Shown here: positions 43,280 through 53,104 of the stretch, in pieces
How positions within the stretch are numbered: the stretch's first letter is position 1
How the letters are laid out: every line of letters starts with the position of its first letter
NCBI GenBank assembly: GCA_902560855.1
Contig: CACENJ010000001.1
Location: forward strand, 62,001 to 126,000
Direction of reading: 5' to 3'
Length of the DNA: 64,000 nt
From: an uncultured Pelagibacteraceae bacterium
GTDB taxonomy: Bacteria > Pseudomonadota > Alphaproteobacteria > Pelagibacterales > Pelagibacteraceae
The notes under the pieces: model-generated
Seen by the model: the letters and a program-made list of their open reading frames with translations, nothing else
Told to the model about the DNA's origin: nothing
Databases searched by the model: none
Translations under genes and position numbers: made by a program

Positions 43280-44846
43280 CAACCCTATCTATTTTGTTTT
43301 TATTATTATTTACTTAATATTTGGTATTTATTTAAGTATCACAAATGGAATAACTAGCGACGAGTCTTTCGAACAACTAAATTGGCAAGAAAACATATCT
43401 GGTATTAAAAATTTATTTAAATATGGAAATTATGACGAATTTTTAAAGTACCAAGATAAGTACCATGGCATCGCTTTTCATTATATAAGTCAACCAATTC
43501 AATTATTAACTTATAAATTTATAGCTAATTTAAATGATATAAGCGATTCAGGAGGATATTTATTATCTAAACATACTGTTGTTTTTGTATTATTTTTTAT
43601 ATCAGGCATTTTTTTTTATTTATTAAGCTTTAAGCTAACAAATGATAAATTATTTTCGGTAATTTCCTCATCAATTTATTTACTTTATCCATATTTATAT
43701 GGACACGCACAATTCAATATAAAAGATATTCCCTTTTTGTCGTTTTGGCTAATAAACACATACTTTTTTTTAATTACCATAGAAGATATTTTTAATGAAA
43801 AAGAAATAAGTTATAAAAAAATATTTTTAATATCATTTTTTACCTCTTTTTTAATTAGTATTAGAATTTTAGGCGCTGTAATTTTTATACAATATTTAAT
43901 AAGTTTTATAATTCTATTTAATTTAAAAAAAATAAACTTATTACAATTTATAGGATTGTATTTTAAAAAGTTTTTAATATTTATTTTATCGTTAATTTTA
44001 TTTATTTATATTATGAATCCAATTTTATGGTTAAACCCTTTTGAGCTATTAAATTCAATTAAATGGATGGCAAATTACTTTAATAATATTTGCACATTAA
44101 CGCTTGGCGATTGTATGAGTTCTTTAAGCTTGCCATCAAGCTATTATTTTATTTGGTTATTTTTTAAATTACCAATTTTAATTCTTCTAGGACTAATTTT
44201 ATTACCATTGGTTGAGAAAAAAATTTTTTCTAATGAAATTACGTCTATCTATTATGGTACTTTTCTTTTTTCTTCAATTTTGATCATTTTAATTTTTATT
44301 CTTTTAAGAGTAAATATTTATGATGAAATAAGACACATTATGTTTTTACTACCAATGATTTTTCTATTTTCTTTAACAAATATTTTTTATTTTAATAAAA
44401 AATTTTTTCACGTTTTAGGATCAGCTGTAATTTTATTTTTTATTTTAGAAAATTTTTCCTTAAAACCCTATCAATACACCTGGCTTAATTCTTTTGCCAA
44501 ATTTCTAGATATAAAAAAAAATTTTGAAATAGATTATTGGGGTGTTAGTGGTATGAATTTGCAAAAAAAAGTAAATGAATATGTTGAAAAAAATTCTATT
44601 TCTAAAGATATATGTGTATATGGAGATGAATTTACAAAAGATTATTTAATCACTAAAGGTTTTTCATGTTTTAAAAGATATCAAGAACTTGATGGAGCTA
44701 AAAATAGACCTGCAATAGCATACAAAAACTTAAGAAATGCAAAAAGATCTAATCCCCGCGATTGTAGCCTTATATGGGATGAAACTTATAATTATACTTT
44801 TTCTAATAAAGATATCAGTGTTGGAACTTTATGGTGGTGTTTTTAG
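43266..44846 (+). CDS. GT-C type membrane glycosyltransferase (ArnT/PMT-like)
   Basis: This 526-residue protein has about ten or more membrane spans and a first external loop containing TNGITSDESFEQLNW. An acidic pair there is typical of GT-C transferases that use polyprenol-phosphate sugars. A globular C-terminal part of about 120 residues lies on the periplasmic side. The ATG at 43266 is chosen because a membrane span follows closely; a start at 43236 would lie deeper inside the methyltransferase gene. It likely modifies a surface glycan or protein. Family assignment is by topology, so moderate. Confidence 0.68.
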   Translation: MIKNNNPIYFVFIIIYLIFGIYLSITNGITSDESFEQLNWQENISGIKNLFKYGNYDEFLKYQDKYHGIAFHYISQPIQLLTYKFIANLNDISDSGGYLLSKHTVVFVLFFISGIFFYLLSFKLTNDKLFSVISSSIYLLYPYLYGHAQFNIKDIPFLSFWLINTYFFLITIEDIFNEKEISYKKIFLISFFTSFLISIRILGAVIFIQYLISFIILFNLKKINLLQFIGLYFKKFLIFILSLILFIYIMNPILWLNPFELLNSIKWMANYFNNICTLTLGDCMSSLSLPSSYYFIWLFFKLPILILLGLILLPLVEKKIFSNEITSIYYGTFLFSSILIILIFILLRVNIYDEIRHIMFLLPMIFLFSLTNIFYFNKKFFHVLGSAVILFFILENFSLKPYQYTWLNSFAKFLDIKKNFEIDYWGVSGMNLQKKVNEYVEKNSISKDICVYGDEFTKDYLITKGFSCFKRYQELDGAKNRPAIAYKNLRNAKRSNPRDCSLIWDETYNYTFSNKDISVGTLWWCF

Positions 44847-45109
44847 TTTTCAGCTTCTTTAAGTTCTTTTTTAATTTTATTTATAAATTTATTAAGTAGT
44901 ATGGCGTCTTCTTTTGACAAATATCTTTCTTTGTTAACTGCTTTTGTCATTTCATTTCTAAGTTTTTGAACACCATCTCTACGGCCTTCTTTTGAAATTA
45001 GAATGTCTGCTCTATCTTTAAACAATGCTATTTGTTTGCCTATTGTAAATTCATAAATTAAAAATACCGTTATTCCGACAATTAACATCTTATATATAAA
45101 TACTCTCAT
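44843..45109 (-). CDS. Small membrane-anchored protein of unknown function
   Basis: This 88-residue protein has one N-terminal membrane segment (about 5-22) and a charged, helical remainder with many Lys and Glu that could form a short coiled coil. I do not recognise it. It is the last gene of the long purine operon, three bases after grxD, and overlaps the GT-C gene tail to tail by four bases. Position suggests it is co-transcribed with grxD but says nothing of its function. Confidence 0.65.
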   Translation of the reverse strand: MRVFIYKMLIVGITVFLIYEFTIGKQIALFKDRADILISKEGRRDGVQKLRNEMTKAVNKERYLSKEDAILLNKFINKIKKELKEAEN

Positions 45110-45112
45110 AAT

Positions 45113-45445
45113 TTATTTTTTATAATTTATGCCTTTTTCAGTTAAGATTTTTTTTAACTCTCCATTTTCATAAATTTCTTTGACAATATCGCATCCTCCT
45201 ACAAATTCTTTTTTGATGTATAGCTGAGGTATAGTTGGCCATTCACTAAATTCTTTAATTCCTTGTCTAAGTTCGTTGTTTTCTAAAACATTAATTCCTT
45301 TAAATTTAACATCTAAAATTTTTAATATATTAGAAACCGCCATTGAAAAACCACATTGTGGAGCATCAGGAGTGCCTTTCATAAAAAGACATACCTCGTT
45401 ATTGTTAATTTCATTATCAATTAATTCTTTAGTTTTATTATCCAT
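45113..45445 (-). CDS. grxD: Monothiol glutaredoxin (Grx4 type)
   Basis: This 110-residue protein carries the CGFS active site (MKGTPDAPQCGFSMAV, cysteine near residue 29) and the WPTIPQLYIKKEFVGGCDIV glutathione-binding region. CGFS glutaredoxins hold a bridging 2Fe-2S cluster with glutathione and partner BolA proteins in iron-sulfur delivery and iron sensing. The bolA gene overlaps its start by eight bases, so the partners are co-translated. Confidence 0.95.
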   Translation of the reverse strand: MDNKTKELIDNEINNNEVCLFMKGTPDAPQCGFSMAVSNILKILDVKFKGINVLENNELRQGIKEFSEWPTIPQLYIKKEFVGGCDIVKEIYENGELKKILTEKGINYKK

Positions 45446-45674
45446 TTTTCTCCTTTGTTTTTATTGCCAGTGCATGCAATTCATTTCCCATTTTACCTTT
45501 TAAAGCTGCATAAACAATCTTATGTTGTTCTATTTTACTTTTACCGTTGAAAGTTGCAGATGTTATTGTAGCTGAATAATGATTTCCATCTCCAGCAAGA
45601 TCTTGAATTTCAATTAAAGAATCAGGAAGAGATTCTTTAATTAATTTTTCTATTTCTTTTAGATCCATTGCCAT
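45438..45674 (-). CDS. BolA family protein
   Basis: This 78-residue protein has the BolA fold. Visible are the loop LAGDGNHYSATITSATFNGKS near residue 24, the conserved histidine in GNHY, and the helix KIEQHKIVYAALKGKM with the second histidine. The C-terminal ELHALAIKT follows the family. BolA proteins form heterodimers with CGFS glutaredoxins over an iron-sulfur cluster. It shares one base with the purL stop codon upstream and overlaps grxD downstream. Confidence 0.93.
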   Translation of the reverse strand: MAMDLKEIEKLIKESLPDSLIEIQDLAGDGNHYSATITSATFNGKSKIEQHKIVYAALKGKMGNELHALAIKTKEKNG

Positions 45675-47866
45675 TAGTTGCTCATATAGTTAGGTAACCA
45701 TTTTTTATTAGCTTCAATCAGTTCGTCAATTGTAACACTTAATTTGTCTTTAAGGACAATATTTTTCTCCTGAATTATACCAAATTCATTAAAATAAACT
45801 GAGTTTTTTTCTAAAATAGATTTTACTTTTGTTAAGTCTTTTTTTTCTATTTCAATCAAATATCTAGCTTGATCTTCCCCAAAAAAATATTGAAAATAAT
45901 TTATTAAGTTTTTTGGCTTATTTATATAAATACCTTTATTTCCAAATATGCACATTTTTACAATTGCAACTAATAAACCACCCAAAGAAACATCGTGAGC
46001 AGATTTAACATATCCTTCATTAATTAACTTTAAGATTGTCTCTCCATTATTTTTTTCATTAAAAAGATTAATTTCTGGTGGGGGGCCTTTTTTTTTATTA
46101 AGTATTTCTTTAGCAAAAATACTTTGGTCGATATGTCCTTCAGTTTTTCCAATCAACAGAACTATATTATCAAGTTTTTTTAGTTCCATTGAAACCATTT
46201 TTTTATAATCTTGAATTAAACCAACTCCTCCGATTGATGGAGTAGGTTTAATTCCTTTATCTTTGGTTTCATTATAAAAAGAAACATTACCTGAAACCAC
46301 AGGATAATTTAAATATTTACATGCCTCACCAATTCCTTGAGTGCATTCAACAAACTCACCCATATTTTCTTCTTTTTCAGGGTTGCCAAAATTTAGACAG
46401 TTAGTAATTGCAATTGGAGTAGCTCCTACAGAAATCATATTTCTCCAGCTTTCACATACCACTTGTTTCCCACCTGTTAAAGGATGAGCAAAACAATAGT
46501 TTGCAGATGAATCAACAGATGCAGCAATCGCTTTATTTGAGCCATGTACTCTGACTACACCAGCGTTACCACCAGGTTTTTGTATTGTATCTCCCATTAC
46601 AGTATGATCGTATTGTCTCCATATCCATTCCTTGCTACAAACATTGGGATTAGATAAAATTTTTTTAAGAACATTAAGAATTTTCAAATTTTTATAAATA
46701 TCTTTGTTATACTTATTTTTTATTGGAAGTTTTGTTTTTTTCCATTTTCTATCATACTCAGGGGCTTTGTCAGATAAAAATTCTATTGGAACATCGACAA
46801 CTTTATTTCCATCAAAATAAATTTCTATTTTTTTGGAACTTGTTGTTTTTCCAATTATAGCAAAATCTAAATTCCATTTGTCAAATATTTTTTTAGCTTT
46901 GCCTTCTTTTCCATTTTCTAAAACTATAAGCATTCTTTCTTGGCTTTCTGAAAGCATAATCTCATATGGATTCATATTAGATTCTCTGCATGGAACTTTA
47001 TTTAAATTTAATTCTATTCCAAGATTACCCTTAGATGCCATTTCTATACTAGACGAAGTAAGTCCAGCAGCACCCATATCTTGAATAGAAATAATTGAGT
47101 TATCAGACATTAATTCTAAACAAGCTTCTAATAAAAGTTTTTCAGTAAAGGGGTCACCGACTTGTACAGTTGGTTTTTTTTCTTCAATTTGATCATCGAA
47201 AACTGCAGATGCCATACTAGCGCCATGTATACCGTCTCTTCCTGTTTTTGATCCAACATAAATAACTGGTTTATCGATACCTGTTGCTTTTGAATAAAAA
47301 ATTTTATTTTTTTTAACCAAACCTAAAGTCATTGCATTAACCAATATGTTTCCATTGTAAGATTCATCAAAACATGTTTGCCCTGCAATTGTAGGAACGC
47401 CAATACAATTGCCATAACCTCCTATACCGCGAACAACACCTCTAACTAAATTTTTAGTTTTTTTGTGTTGAGTTGATCCAAAATGTATTGAATTTAAATT
47501 TGCTATTGGGCGAGCACCCATTGTAAAAACATCTCTCATTATTCCTCCAACACCAGTAGCAGCACCTTGGTATGGCTCAATAAAAGAGGGGTGGTTATGA
47601 CTTTCAATTTTAAAAACTACAGCTTCTTTATCTCCTATGTCAACCACACCTGCATTTTCTCCTGGTCCTTGAATTACTTTTTTTCCAGAGGTAGGAAGAT
47701 TTTTCAAATGAATTTTAGAAGATTTATAGGAACAATGTTCATTCCACATAGCAGAAAATAATCCTAATTCTGTAATATTAGGAATTCTTTTTAGTAATTC
47801 ACATATTTTTTTATATTCAGTCTTTTTTAGACCATGCTCTATTGCAATTTTTTCGTTAACAATCAT
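45674..47866 (-). CDS. purL: Phosphoribosylformylglycinamidine synthase subunit PurL
   Basis: This 730-residue short-form PurL carries out the ATP-dependent amidation of FGAR in purine synthesis with PurQ and Pur[20 protein letters not shown] near residue 40, [10 protein letters not shown] near 70, [20 protein letters not shown] near 93 and the second half with [10 protein letters not shown] are characteristic. It lacks the fused glutaminase of the 1300-residue gammaproteobacterial form; that is the separate purQ, which overlaps it by one base. A C/G hexamer lies in the GPPPE segment near 46081. Confidence 0.96.
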   Translation of the reverse strand: MIVNEKIAIEHGLKKTEYKKICELLKRIPNITELGLFSAMWNEHCSYKSSKIHLKNLPTSGKKVIQGPGENAGVVDIGDKEAVVFKIESHNHPSFIEPYQGAATGVGGIMRDVFTMGARPIANLNSIHFGSTQHKKTKNLVRGVVRGIGGYGNCIGVPTIAGQTCFDESYNGNILVNAMTLGLVKKNKIFYSKATGIDKPVIYVGSKTGRDGIHGASMASAVFDDQIEEKKPTVQVGDPFTEKLLLEACLELMSDNSIISIQDMGAAGLTSSSIEMASKGNLGIELNLNKVPCRESNMNPYEIMLSESQERMLIVLENGKEGKAKKIFDKWNLDFAIIGKTTSSKKIEIYFDGNKVVDVPIEFLSDKAPEYDRKWKKTKLPIKNKYNKDIYKNLKILNVLKKILSNPNVCSKEWIWRQYDHTVMGDTIQKPGGNAGVVRVHGSNKAIAASVDSSANYCFAHPLTGGKQVVCESWRNMISVGATPIAITNCLNFGNPEKEENMGEFVECTQGIGEACKYLNYPVVSGNVSFYNETKDKGIKPTPSIGGVGLIQDYKKMVSMELKKLDNIVLLIGKTEGHIDQSIFAKEILNKKKGPPPEINLFNEKNNGETILKLINEGYVKSAHDVSLGGLLVAIVKMCIFGNKGIYINKPKNLINYFQYFFGEDQARYLIEIEKKDLTKVKSILEKNSVYFNEFGIIQEKNIVLKDKLSVTIDELIEANKKWLPNYMSN

Positions 47867-48549
47867 TATTTAAAATTATTTAATAAAGTTTCAAAAAAAA
47901 TAGATCCTTCATCGCTAGACAAACATTTATCTATCATTCTTTCAGGATGAGGCATCATACCAAGTATATTTTTTTTTTGGTTAAAAATTCCTGCAATGTT
48001 TTTACTTGACCCATTTGGGTTAAATTTTTCATTAATTTCGCCATTTTTATCACAATATAATAAAGCAATTTGATTATTATCCTCAATTTTTTTCATTTGA
48101 TCGTTAGAACAAAAAAAATTTCCTTCATTGTGAGCTATATGAAGCTCTAATATTTGCTTTTTAATATTTTTAAAGTAATTATTTTCAACGTTATTAATTT
48201 TAACAAATACATTTTTACAAATAAATTCAGATAATTTATTTCTTAAAAGGACGCCTGGTAACAATTCAGTTTCAGTCAATATTTGAAACCCATTACATAT
48301 TCCTAATAACAAACCACCAGAATTAGCAAATTTAATTATATCATTTATAATCTTTGATTTTGAAGCCATACTGCCACATCTTAAGTAGTCACCATAAGAA
48401 AATCCTCCTGGCAGAACTACAAGATCGCTCTTGGGTAGCTCAACATTATCATGCCAAATCATTTTATTTTTAAAACCAAATTTTTTTAATGCAACATCAA
48501 TATCTCTATCACAATTAGAACCAGGAAAAATAATTACAGATGAGTTCAT
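47866..48549 (-). CDS. purQ: Phosphoribosylformylglycinamidine synthase subunit PurQ
   Basis: This 227-residue class I glutamine amidotransferase supplies ammonia to PurL. The nucleophile elbow [12 protein letters not shown] contains the catalytic cysteine near residue 84, [13 protein letters not shown] is near 47, and the catalytic His-Glu pair is in MMPHPERM near 200. It lies between purS (six bases upstream) and purL (one-base overlap), giving the PurSQL complex in equal order. Confidence 0.96.
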   Translation of the reverse strand: MNSSVIIFPGSNCDRDIDVALKKFGFKNKMIWHDNVELPKSDLVVLPGGFSYGDYLRCGSMASKSKIINDIIKFANSGGLLLGICNGFQILTETELLPGVLLRNKLSEFICKNVFVKINNVENNYFKNIKKQILELHIAHNEGNFFCSNDQMKKIEDNNQIALLYCDKNGEINEKFNPNGSSKNIAGIFNQKKNILGMMPHPERMIDKCLSSDEGSIFFETLLNNFK

Positions 48550-48555
48550 TATTAA

Positions 48556-48798
48556 TTATAAAGATTTGATAATTTTAAAATCTTCTATAACTAGATTTGC
48601 TAAAAGTTTTTTGCACATTTCATTAGCTTTTTCTTCTGCTTTTCTTTGATTTTTTTCATCAATATCTATTTCAAAATATTTGCCCTGTCTTACTTCATTT
48701 ATATTATTGAAACTCATGCCTTCCAAAGCTTTCTTTATAGTTGTTCCTTGAGGATCCAATACATTTTTTTTTAAAGTTACTATAACTGAAATTTTCAA
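48556..48798 (-). CDS. purS: Phosphoribosylformylglycinamidine synthase subunit PurS
   Basis: This 80-residue protein is the small bridging subunit that joins PurL and PurQ. VIVTLKKNVLDPQGTTIKKALEGM and VRQGKYFEIDID follow PurS closely. It sits four bases after purC and six before purQ. Its presence agrees with the short PurL. Confidence 0.94.
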   Translation of the reverse strand: MKISVIVTLKKNVLDPQGTTIKKALEGMSFNNINEVRQGKYFEIDIDEKNQRKAEEKANEMCKKLLANLVIEDFKIIKSL

Positions 48799-48802
48799 AT
48801 TA

Positions 48803-49585
48803 TTACTTTCTGACTTTAATTGATCTTAATTTTCCAAACTCTACAGTCTTAATATTCGTTTCTTCATGTAGAATATTTAATCTTCTAGCAACTTCTTGGT
48901 AAGCTTCTAATATGTTTCCCAAATCTTTTCTAAATCTATCTTTATCTAATTTTTTGTCACTTAATGCATCCCATAATCTACACGTGTCAGGGCTTATTTC
49001 GTCTGCCAATATAATACTTTTTTTTCCATTTTGATTTAATCTTCCAAATTCAAGTTTAAAGTCTACAAGTTTAATACCAACACTTTTAAACATCCCTTGC
49101 ATAAAATCATTTATTCTAAAACATTGTTCAGTTATCCAATCTAATTCCATGGCATTACTCCATCCAAAAGCATAAATGTGTTCTCTAGCAACTAATGGGT
49201 CATTTAATTCATCATTTTTGTAACAAAATTCTACTAATGGTCTTTCAAAAACAGTTCCATCTTCTATACCCAACCTTTTTGTTAAAGAACCTGTAGCAAT
49301 ATTTCTTACAATAAATTCAATAGGAATAATTTCTACTAGCTTAACCAATTGTTCTCTCATATTAATTCTTTTAATTAAATGAGTTTGAATACCTATTTGA
49401 TTCAAACTTGATAAGATATGCTCAGAAATTCTATTATTTAAAATGCCTTTTCCCTCAATTATTGTTTTTTTTTGATTGTTAAAGGCAGTTGCATGATCTT
49501 TAAAATGTTGTATTGCAGTACCTTTTTCAGGGGCAGCATAAAGAATTTTAGCTTTACCTTCGTATAATTTTTTACCTTTTTTCAT
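48803..49585 (-). CDS. purC: SAICAR synthetase
   Basis: This 260-residue enzyme joins aspartate to CAIR in purine synthesis. KKLYEGKAKILYAAPEKG at the start, IPIEFIVRNIATGSLTKRLG near residue 90, FGRLNQNGKKSIILADEISPDTCRLWD near 179 and the metal-binding KLEFGR region are characteristic. It is coupled to purB through a one-base overlap. Confidence 0.95.
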   Translation of the reverse strand: MKKGKKLYEGKAKILYAAPEKGTAIQHFKDHATAFNNQKKTIIEGKGILNNRISEHILSSLNQIGIQTHLIKRINMREQLVKLVEIIPIEFIVRNIATGSLTKRLGIEDGTVFERPLVEFCYKNDELNDPLVAREHIYAFGWSNAMELDWITEQCFRINDFMQGMFKSVGIKLVDFKLEFGRLNQNGKKSIILADEISPDTCRLWDALSDKKLDKDRFRKDLGNILEAYQEVARRLNILHEETNIKTVEFGKLRSIKVRK

Positions 49586-50877
49586 TATTTAAACACTCTA
49601 TTAAAAATCAAATTAACATTTTTAAAGTGTGAAGAATAATTAAATATTTTTTTTAGTTTATTCAAAGGTATTTTATTGGTTATTAAATTATCATTTTTTA
49701 CAACTTCAAATAGATTTAAATTTTGCGATAAGCATTTTTTTGCATGTGACTGAACTAATCTATATGATTTTTCTCTGCTTAGTCCAGATTTTGTAAGTTC
49801 TAGCATTAGCTCCTGAGAAAAAATAATACCTTTCGTTATATTAAGATTATTTGCCATTTTTTTTGGAAAAATAATCATATTTTTTAAAATGTTTGATAAT
49901 CTGACTAGTGCAAAGTCTAATGTTATATTTGCACCAGGACCAATATTTCTTTCTACGCTTGAATGAGAAATATCTCTTTCGTGCCATAGAACTATATTTT
50001 CTAAAGCAGGAACTACATAGCCTCTAACTATTCTAGAAAGTCCAGTTAAATTTTCACTCAAAATAGGATTTTGTTTATGCGGCATCGCAGAAGATCCTTT
50101 TTGTTTATTTGAGAAATATTCTTGCAATTCATAAACTTCGGTTCTTTGCAAATGTCTTATTTCTGTTGCAATTCTTTCTACTGACCCAGCTATAATTCCT
50201 AATATTGAAAAATAAAAAGCATGTCTATCTCTAGGAATCACTTGAGTAGAAATTGGTTCAACTCTAAGACCAAGTTTTTTTGCTACATATTTTTCAACAT
50301 TCGGATTAATATTTGCAAAAGTGCCCACAGCACCTGAAATTGCACAAGTTGAAACCTCATCAATTGCACTTGTTAATCTTTTTTTATTTCTTTTAAACTC
50401 TTCGTAAAAAGAAGCTAATTTTAATCCAAAAGTTAGAGGCTCAGCATGGATACCATGACTTCTTCCTATACAAGGAGTAAATTTGTATTTTTTTGACTGT
50501 TTTTTTAAAATATTTAATATTTGTTCTATATCTTTTAAAAGTATTTTACCTGACTGTATTAATTGTATGTTGAAACTCGTATCTAATACGTCCGATGAAG
50601 TCATACCTTGGTGGAGGTATCTTGCTTTGATTCCTGCTTTTTCAGTAATAGAAGTTAAAAAAGCGATAACATCATGTTTTACTTTAGATTCAATTTCATG
50701 AATTCTTTTAACATTAATCTTACCCTTTTTTTTTACTACAGACGAAACTCCTTTTGGAATAAAACCTAATTTTTCCATAGCTTCCGAGGCTGCTATTTCA
50801 ACGTCTAGCCAAATTTTATATTTGTTCTCTTCCGACCAAATATTTGTAAGCTCTTTTCTAGAATATCTTAATATCAT
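49585..50877 (-). CDS. purB: Adenylosuccinate lyase
   Basis: This 430-residue lyase acts twice in purine synthesis, splitting SAICAR and adenylosuccinate. The family signature GSSAMPHKQNPILSENL lies near residue 262, TSSDVLDTS near 91 and the GRSHGIHAEPLTFG histidine region near 138. Operon order map-purB-purC-purS-purQ-purL supports the call over argininosuccinate lyase or fumarase. Its start overlaps the map stop by four bases. Confidence 0.95.
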   Translation of the reverse strand: MILRYSRKELTNIWSEENKYKIWLDVEIAASEAMEKLGFIPKGVSSVVKKKGKINVKRIHEIESKVKHDVIAFLTSITEKAGIKARYLHQGMTSSDVLDTSFNIQLIQSGKILLKDIEQILNILKKQSKKYKFTPCIGRSHGIHAEPLTFGLKLASFYEEFKRNKKRLTSAIDEVSTCAISGAVGTFANINPNVEKYVAKKLGLRVEPISTQVIPRDRHAFYFSILGIIAGSVERIATEIRHLQRTEVYELQEYFSNKQKGSSAMPHKQNPILSENLTGLSRIVRGYVVPALENIVLWHERDISHSSVERNIGPGANITLDFALVRLSNILKNMIIFPKKMANNLNITKGIIFSQELMLELTKSGLSREKSYRLVQSHAKKCLSQNLNLFEVVKNDNLITNKIPLNKLKKIFNYSSHFKNVNLIFNRVFK

Positions 50878-51650
50878 TGTTTGTATGGAGGCTTTAAATA
50901 GTTTTTATCAGATTTTGTAAATATTTCATAACCATTTTCTGTAATTCCAATAGTATGTTCAAATTGTGCTGATAAAGATTTATCTTTTGTAACAGCTGTC
51001 CAACCATCTTCTAAAACTTTTACATCATATTTTCCAGCATTAATCATTGGTTCTACGGTAAAAGTCATACCAGATTCTAACTCAAGGCCTGTATTTTTTT
51101 TTCCATAATGTAGAATATTTGGATATTCATGAAAAACATTACTTATTCCATGTCCGCAAAAATCTTTTACAACTGAAAAACCTTTATCTTCCACATAAGA
51201 TTGTATTTCATGACCAATGTCACCTAATTTAATTCCAGGTCGTAAAATATTTATGGCTTTCATCATAGCTTCATATGTGGCGTTGATTAGATTATTTGCT
51301 TTAACCGAAGTTTTTCCAACGCAAAACATTCTACTAGTATCACCATGATAATTATCAACAATAGCTGTTACATCAATATTTAATATATCACCTTCATCCA
51401 AGGTACGATCAGCTGGAACTCCATGACATACTACATGGTTTAATGAAGTACATAAAGATTTTTTATATCCTCTATAAAATAGTGGAGCAGAGTAACCTTT
51501 GTTATCTCTTATAAATTCATAGCAAAGGCGATCAATTTTATTTGTTGATATACCTGGTTTTACATGTTCGGTAATCATATCTAAAGTTTGTGCAGCTAAC
51601 TTACCAGCAGCACTCATTTTTTCAAATTTTTCTAAATAATTTTTATTCAT
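50874..51650 (-). CDS. map: Methionine aminopeptidase, type I
   Basis: This 258-residue metalloenzyme removes N-terminal methionine from nascent proteins. The metal ligands lie in LNIDVTAIVDNYHGDTSRMF (two aspartates near 97 and 108), GHGISNVFHEYP (histidine near 171), TVEPMI (glutamate near 204) and the final glutamate in AQFEHTIGITENG near 235. Length and order match type I. It overlaps sfsA upstream by eight bases and purB downstream by four. Confidence 0.95.
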   Translation of the reverse strand: MNKNYLEKFEKMSAAGKLAAQTLDMITEHVKPGISTNKIDRLCYEFIRDNKGYSAPLFYRGYKKSLCTSLNHVVCHGVPADRTLDEGDILNIDVTAIVDNYHGDTSRMFCVGKTSVKANNLINATYEAMMKAINILRPGIKLGDIGHEIQSYVEDKGFSVVKDFCGHGISNVFHEYPNILHYGKKNTGLELESGMTFTVEPMINAGKYDVKVLEDGWTAVTKDKSLSAQFEHTIGITENGYEIFTKSDKNYLKPPYKQ

Positions 51651-52329
51651 TAATAATTTTTATTTTTTTTTCAATTTTAATTTCTTTAGAATTTACAGTA
51701 CATTTATATGCCAAAAAATTAACACCAGCTTTTTTTGCAAGAAGATAATTTTTATAATAATTATAATCTATATCTTTAGCTATTTTAAAGTATTCTATAT
51801 CGTGAATTTGAGTTAAAAATAAGACATAGGGATCATATTTTTTCTTCATCGAATCAACTAATTTTATCAAGTGTTTTGTGCCTCGTGATGTTACAGCATC
51901 GGGAAATTCTGCTATTTTATTTGAACGTGTTAATGTAACGTTTTTTACTTCTATTATTTTTTTATCACATAAAAAGTCAAATCTTGTATCCTTTGAAAAT
52001 TTGAATTCTGGTTTAATTGATTTTACTTTTTTAAATTCATAAATGAATTTATTATTCAATCCATGTTCTACTATTCTGTTTGTCCTATGAGTATTTACAC
52101 CGATTAAATTTTTGTTAACTTTAATAATTTCTAATGTATATTTTAGTTTTCTTTTTGGATCGTCAATTTTAGAAACCCAGACCTCATTATCCTTATCTAA
52201 TAAACCCATCATTGACCCAGTATTAGGGCAGTGAGCAGTTATTATTTGATTATTTACTTTGATATCTGTAAAAAATCTCTTATACCGTTTGATAAGTTTG
52301 CCTTTAATTAAAGTACTGGTAAATTTCAT
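51643..52329 (-). CDS. sfsA: SfsA family protein (sugar fermentation stimulation / nuclease-like)
   Basis: This 228-residue protein follows SfsA: an OB-like N-terminal part with RYKRFFTDIKVNNQIITAHCPNTGSMMGLL, and a nuclease-like C-terminal part with TRFDFLCDKKIIEVKNVTLTR, FPDAVTSRGTKHLIKL and VLFLTQIHD. The D-ExK arrangement resembles restriction-type nucleases; the cellular role is uncertain. It heads the minus-strand operon and is divergent from the CinA-like gene by 22 bases. Confidence 0.92.
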   Translation of the reverse strand: MKFTSTLIKGKLIKRYKRFFTDIKVNNQIITAHCPNTGSMMGLLDKDNEVWVSKIDDPKRKLKYTLEIIKVNKNLIGVNTHRTNRIVEHGLNNKFIYEFKKVKSIKPEFKFSKDTRFDFLCDKKIIEVKNVTLTRSNKIAEFPDAVTSRGTKHLIKLVDSMKKKYDPYVLFLTQIHDIEYFKIAKDIDYNYYKNYLLAKKAGVNFLAYKCTVNSKEIKIEKKIKIINE

Positions 52330-52351
52330 ATTAATTTATTTATATTTGTAA

Positions 52352-53104
52352 ATGACAAATAAAAAAGAAATAATTGCATCGATTATTATTATTGGTAATG
52401 AAGTTCTTTCTGGAAGAACAAAGGATTTAAATACTAGTACACTCTCAGTATGGTTGAATTCTATTGGTATTAGTGTCCGGGAAGTAAGAGTAATACCCGA
52501 TGTTGAAAAAATAATTGTAGATACAGTCAATGAATTAAGAAATAAATTTGATTATGTGTTTACTACCGGCGGTATAGGACCAACTCATGACGATATAACG
52601 GCACAGTCCATATCAAAAGTATTTAATTTAGAATATGGTTTTCATAAACAAGCTTTCTCAATTTTAGAGAAGTATTATGAGCCTGGAGAATTTAACGAAG
52701 GAAGACAAAAAATGGCGAAAATGCCCACTACAGCTAAACTTATTTTAAATCCTTCTAGTGGCGCACCTGGCTTTTATATAGAAAACGTATTTTGTCTTCC
52801 AGGAGTTCCATCAATTTTAAAAGCAATGCTTGGTGGATTAAACAATGTTTTAGTTGGTGGTGACCCAATTTTGAGCAAAACTATTAATTTAAGAACCTAT
52901 GAAAGTGAAATAGCAGAATCTTTAACAAATGTTCAGAATAACAATAAAGATGTTGAAATTGGAAGTTATCCTTTTTTTAGACAAGGTAAATTAGGTGTAT
53001 CTATAGTTTTAAGATCGGTGGATCAAAGTAAAATAGATAATTGCAATTCTCAAATTTTAGAATTTATTAAAAAAAAAAATATCGAGGTAGTTGAAATAGA
53101 TTAA
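52352..53104 (+). CDS. CinA-like / molybdopterin-binding domain protein
   Basis: This 250-residue protein is a MoaB/MogA-like molybdopterin-binding fold of the CinA N-terminal type. The key segments are IIIIGNEVLSGRTKDLNT near residue 12, VFTTGGIGPTHDDIT near 68 and FCLPGVPSILKAML near 145. The C-terminal deamidase domain of full CinA is missing. CinA-N relatives in pyridine nucleotide salvage act as pyrophosphatases, so a nucleotide role is as likely as a molybdenum one. It shares one base with the next gene. Confidence 0.85.
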   Translation: MTNKKEIIASIIIIGNEVLSGRTKDLNTSTLSVWLNSIGISVREVRVIPDVEKIIVDTVNELRNKFDYVFTTGGIGPTHDDITAQSISKVFNLEYGFHKQAFSILEKYYEPGEFNEGRQKMAKMPTTAKLILNPSSGAPGFYIENVFCLPGVPSILKAMLGGLNNVLVGGDPILSKTINLRTYESEIAESLTNVQNNNKDVEIGSYPFFRQGKLGVSIVLRSVDQSKIDNCNSQILEFIKKKNIEVVEID

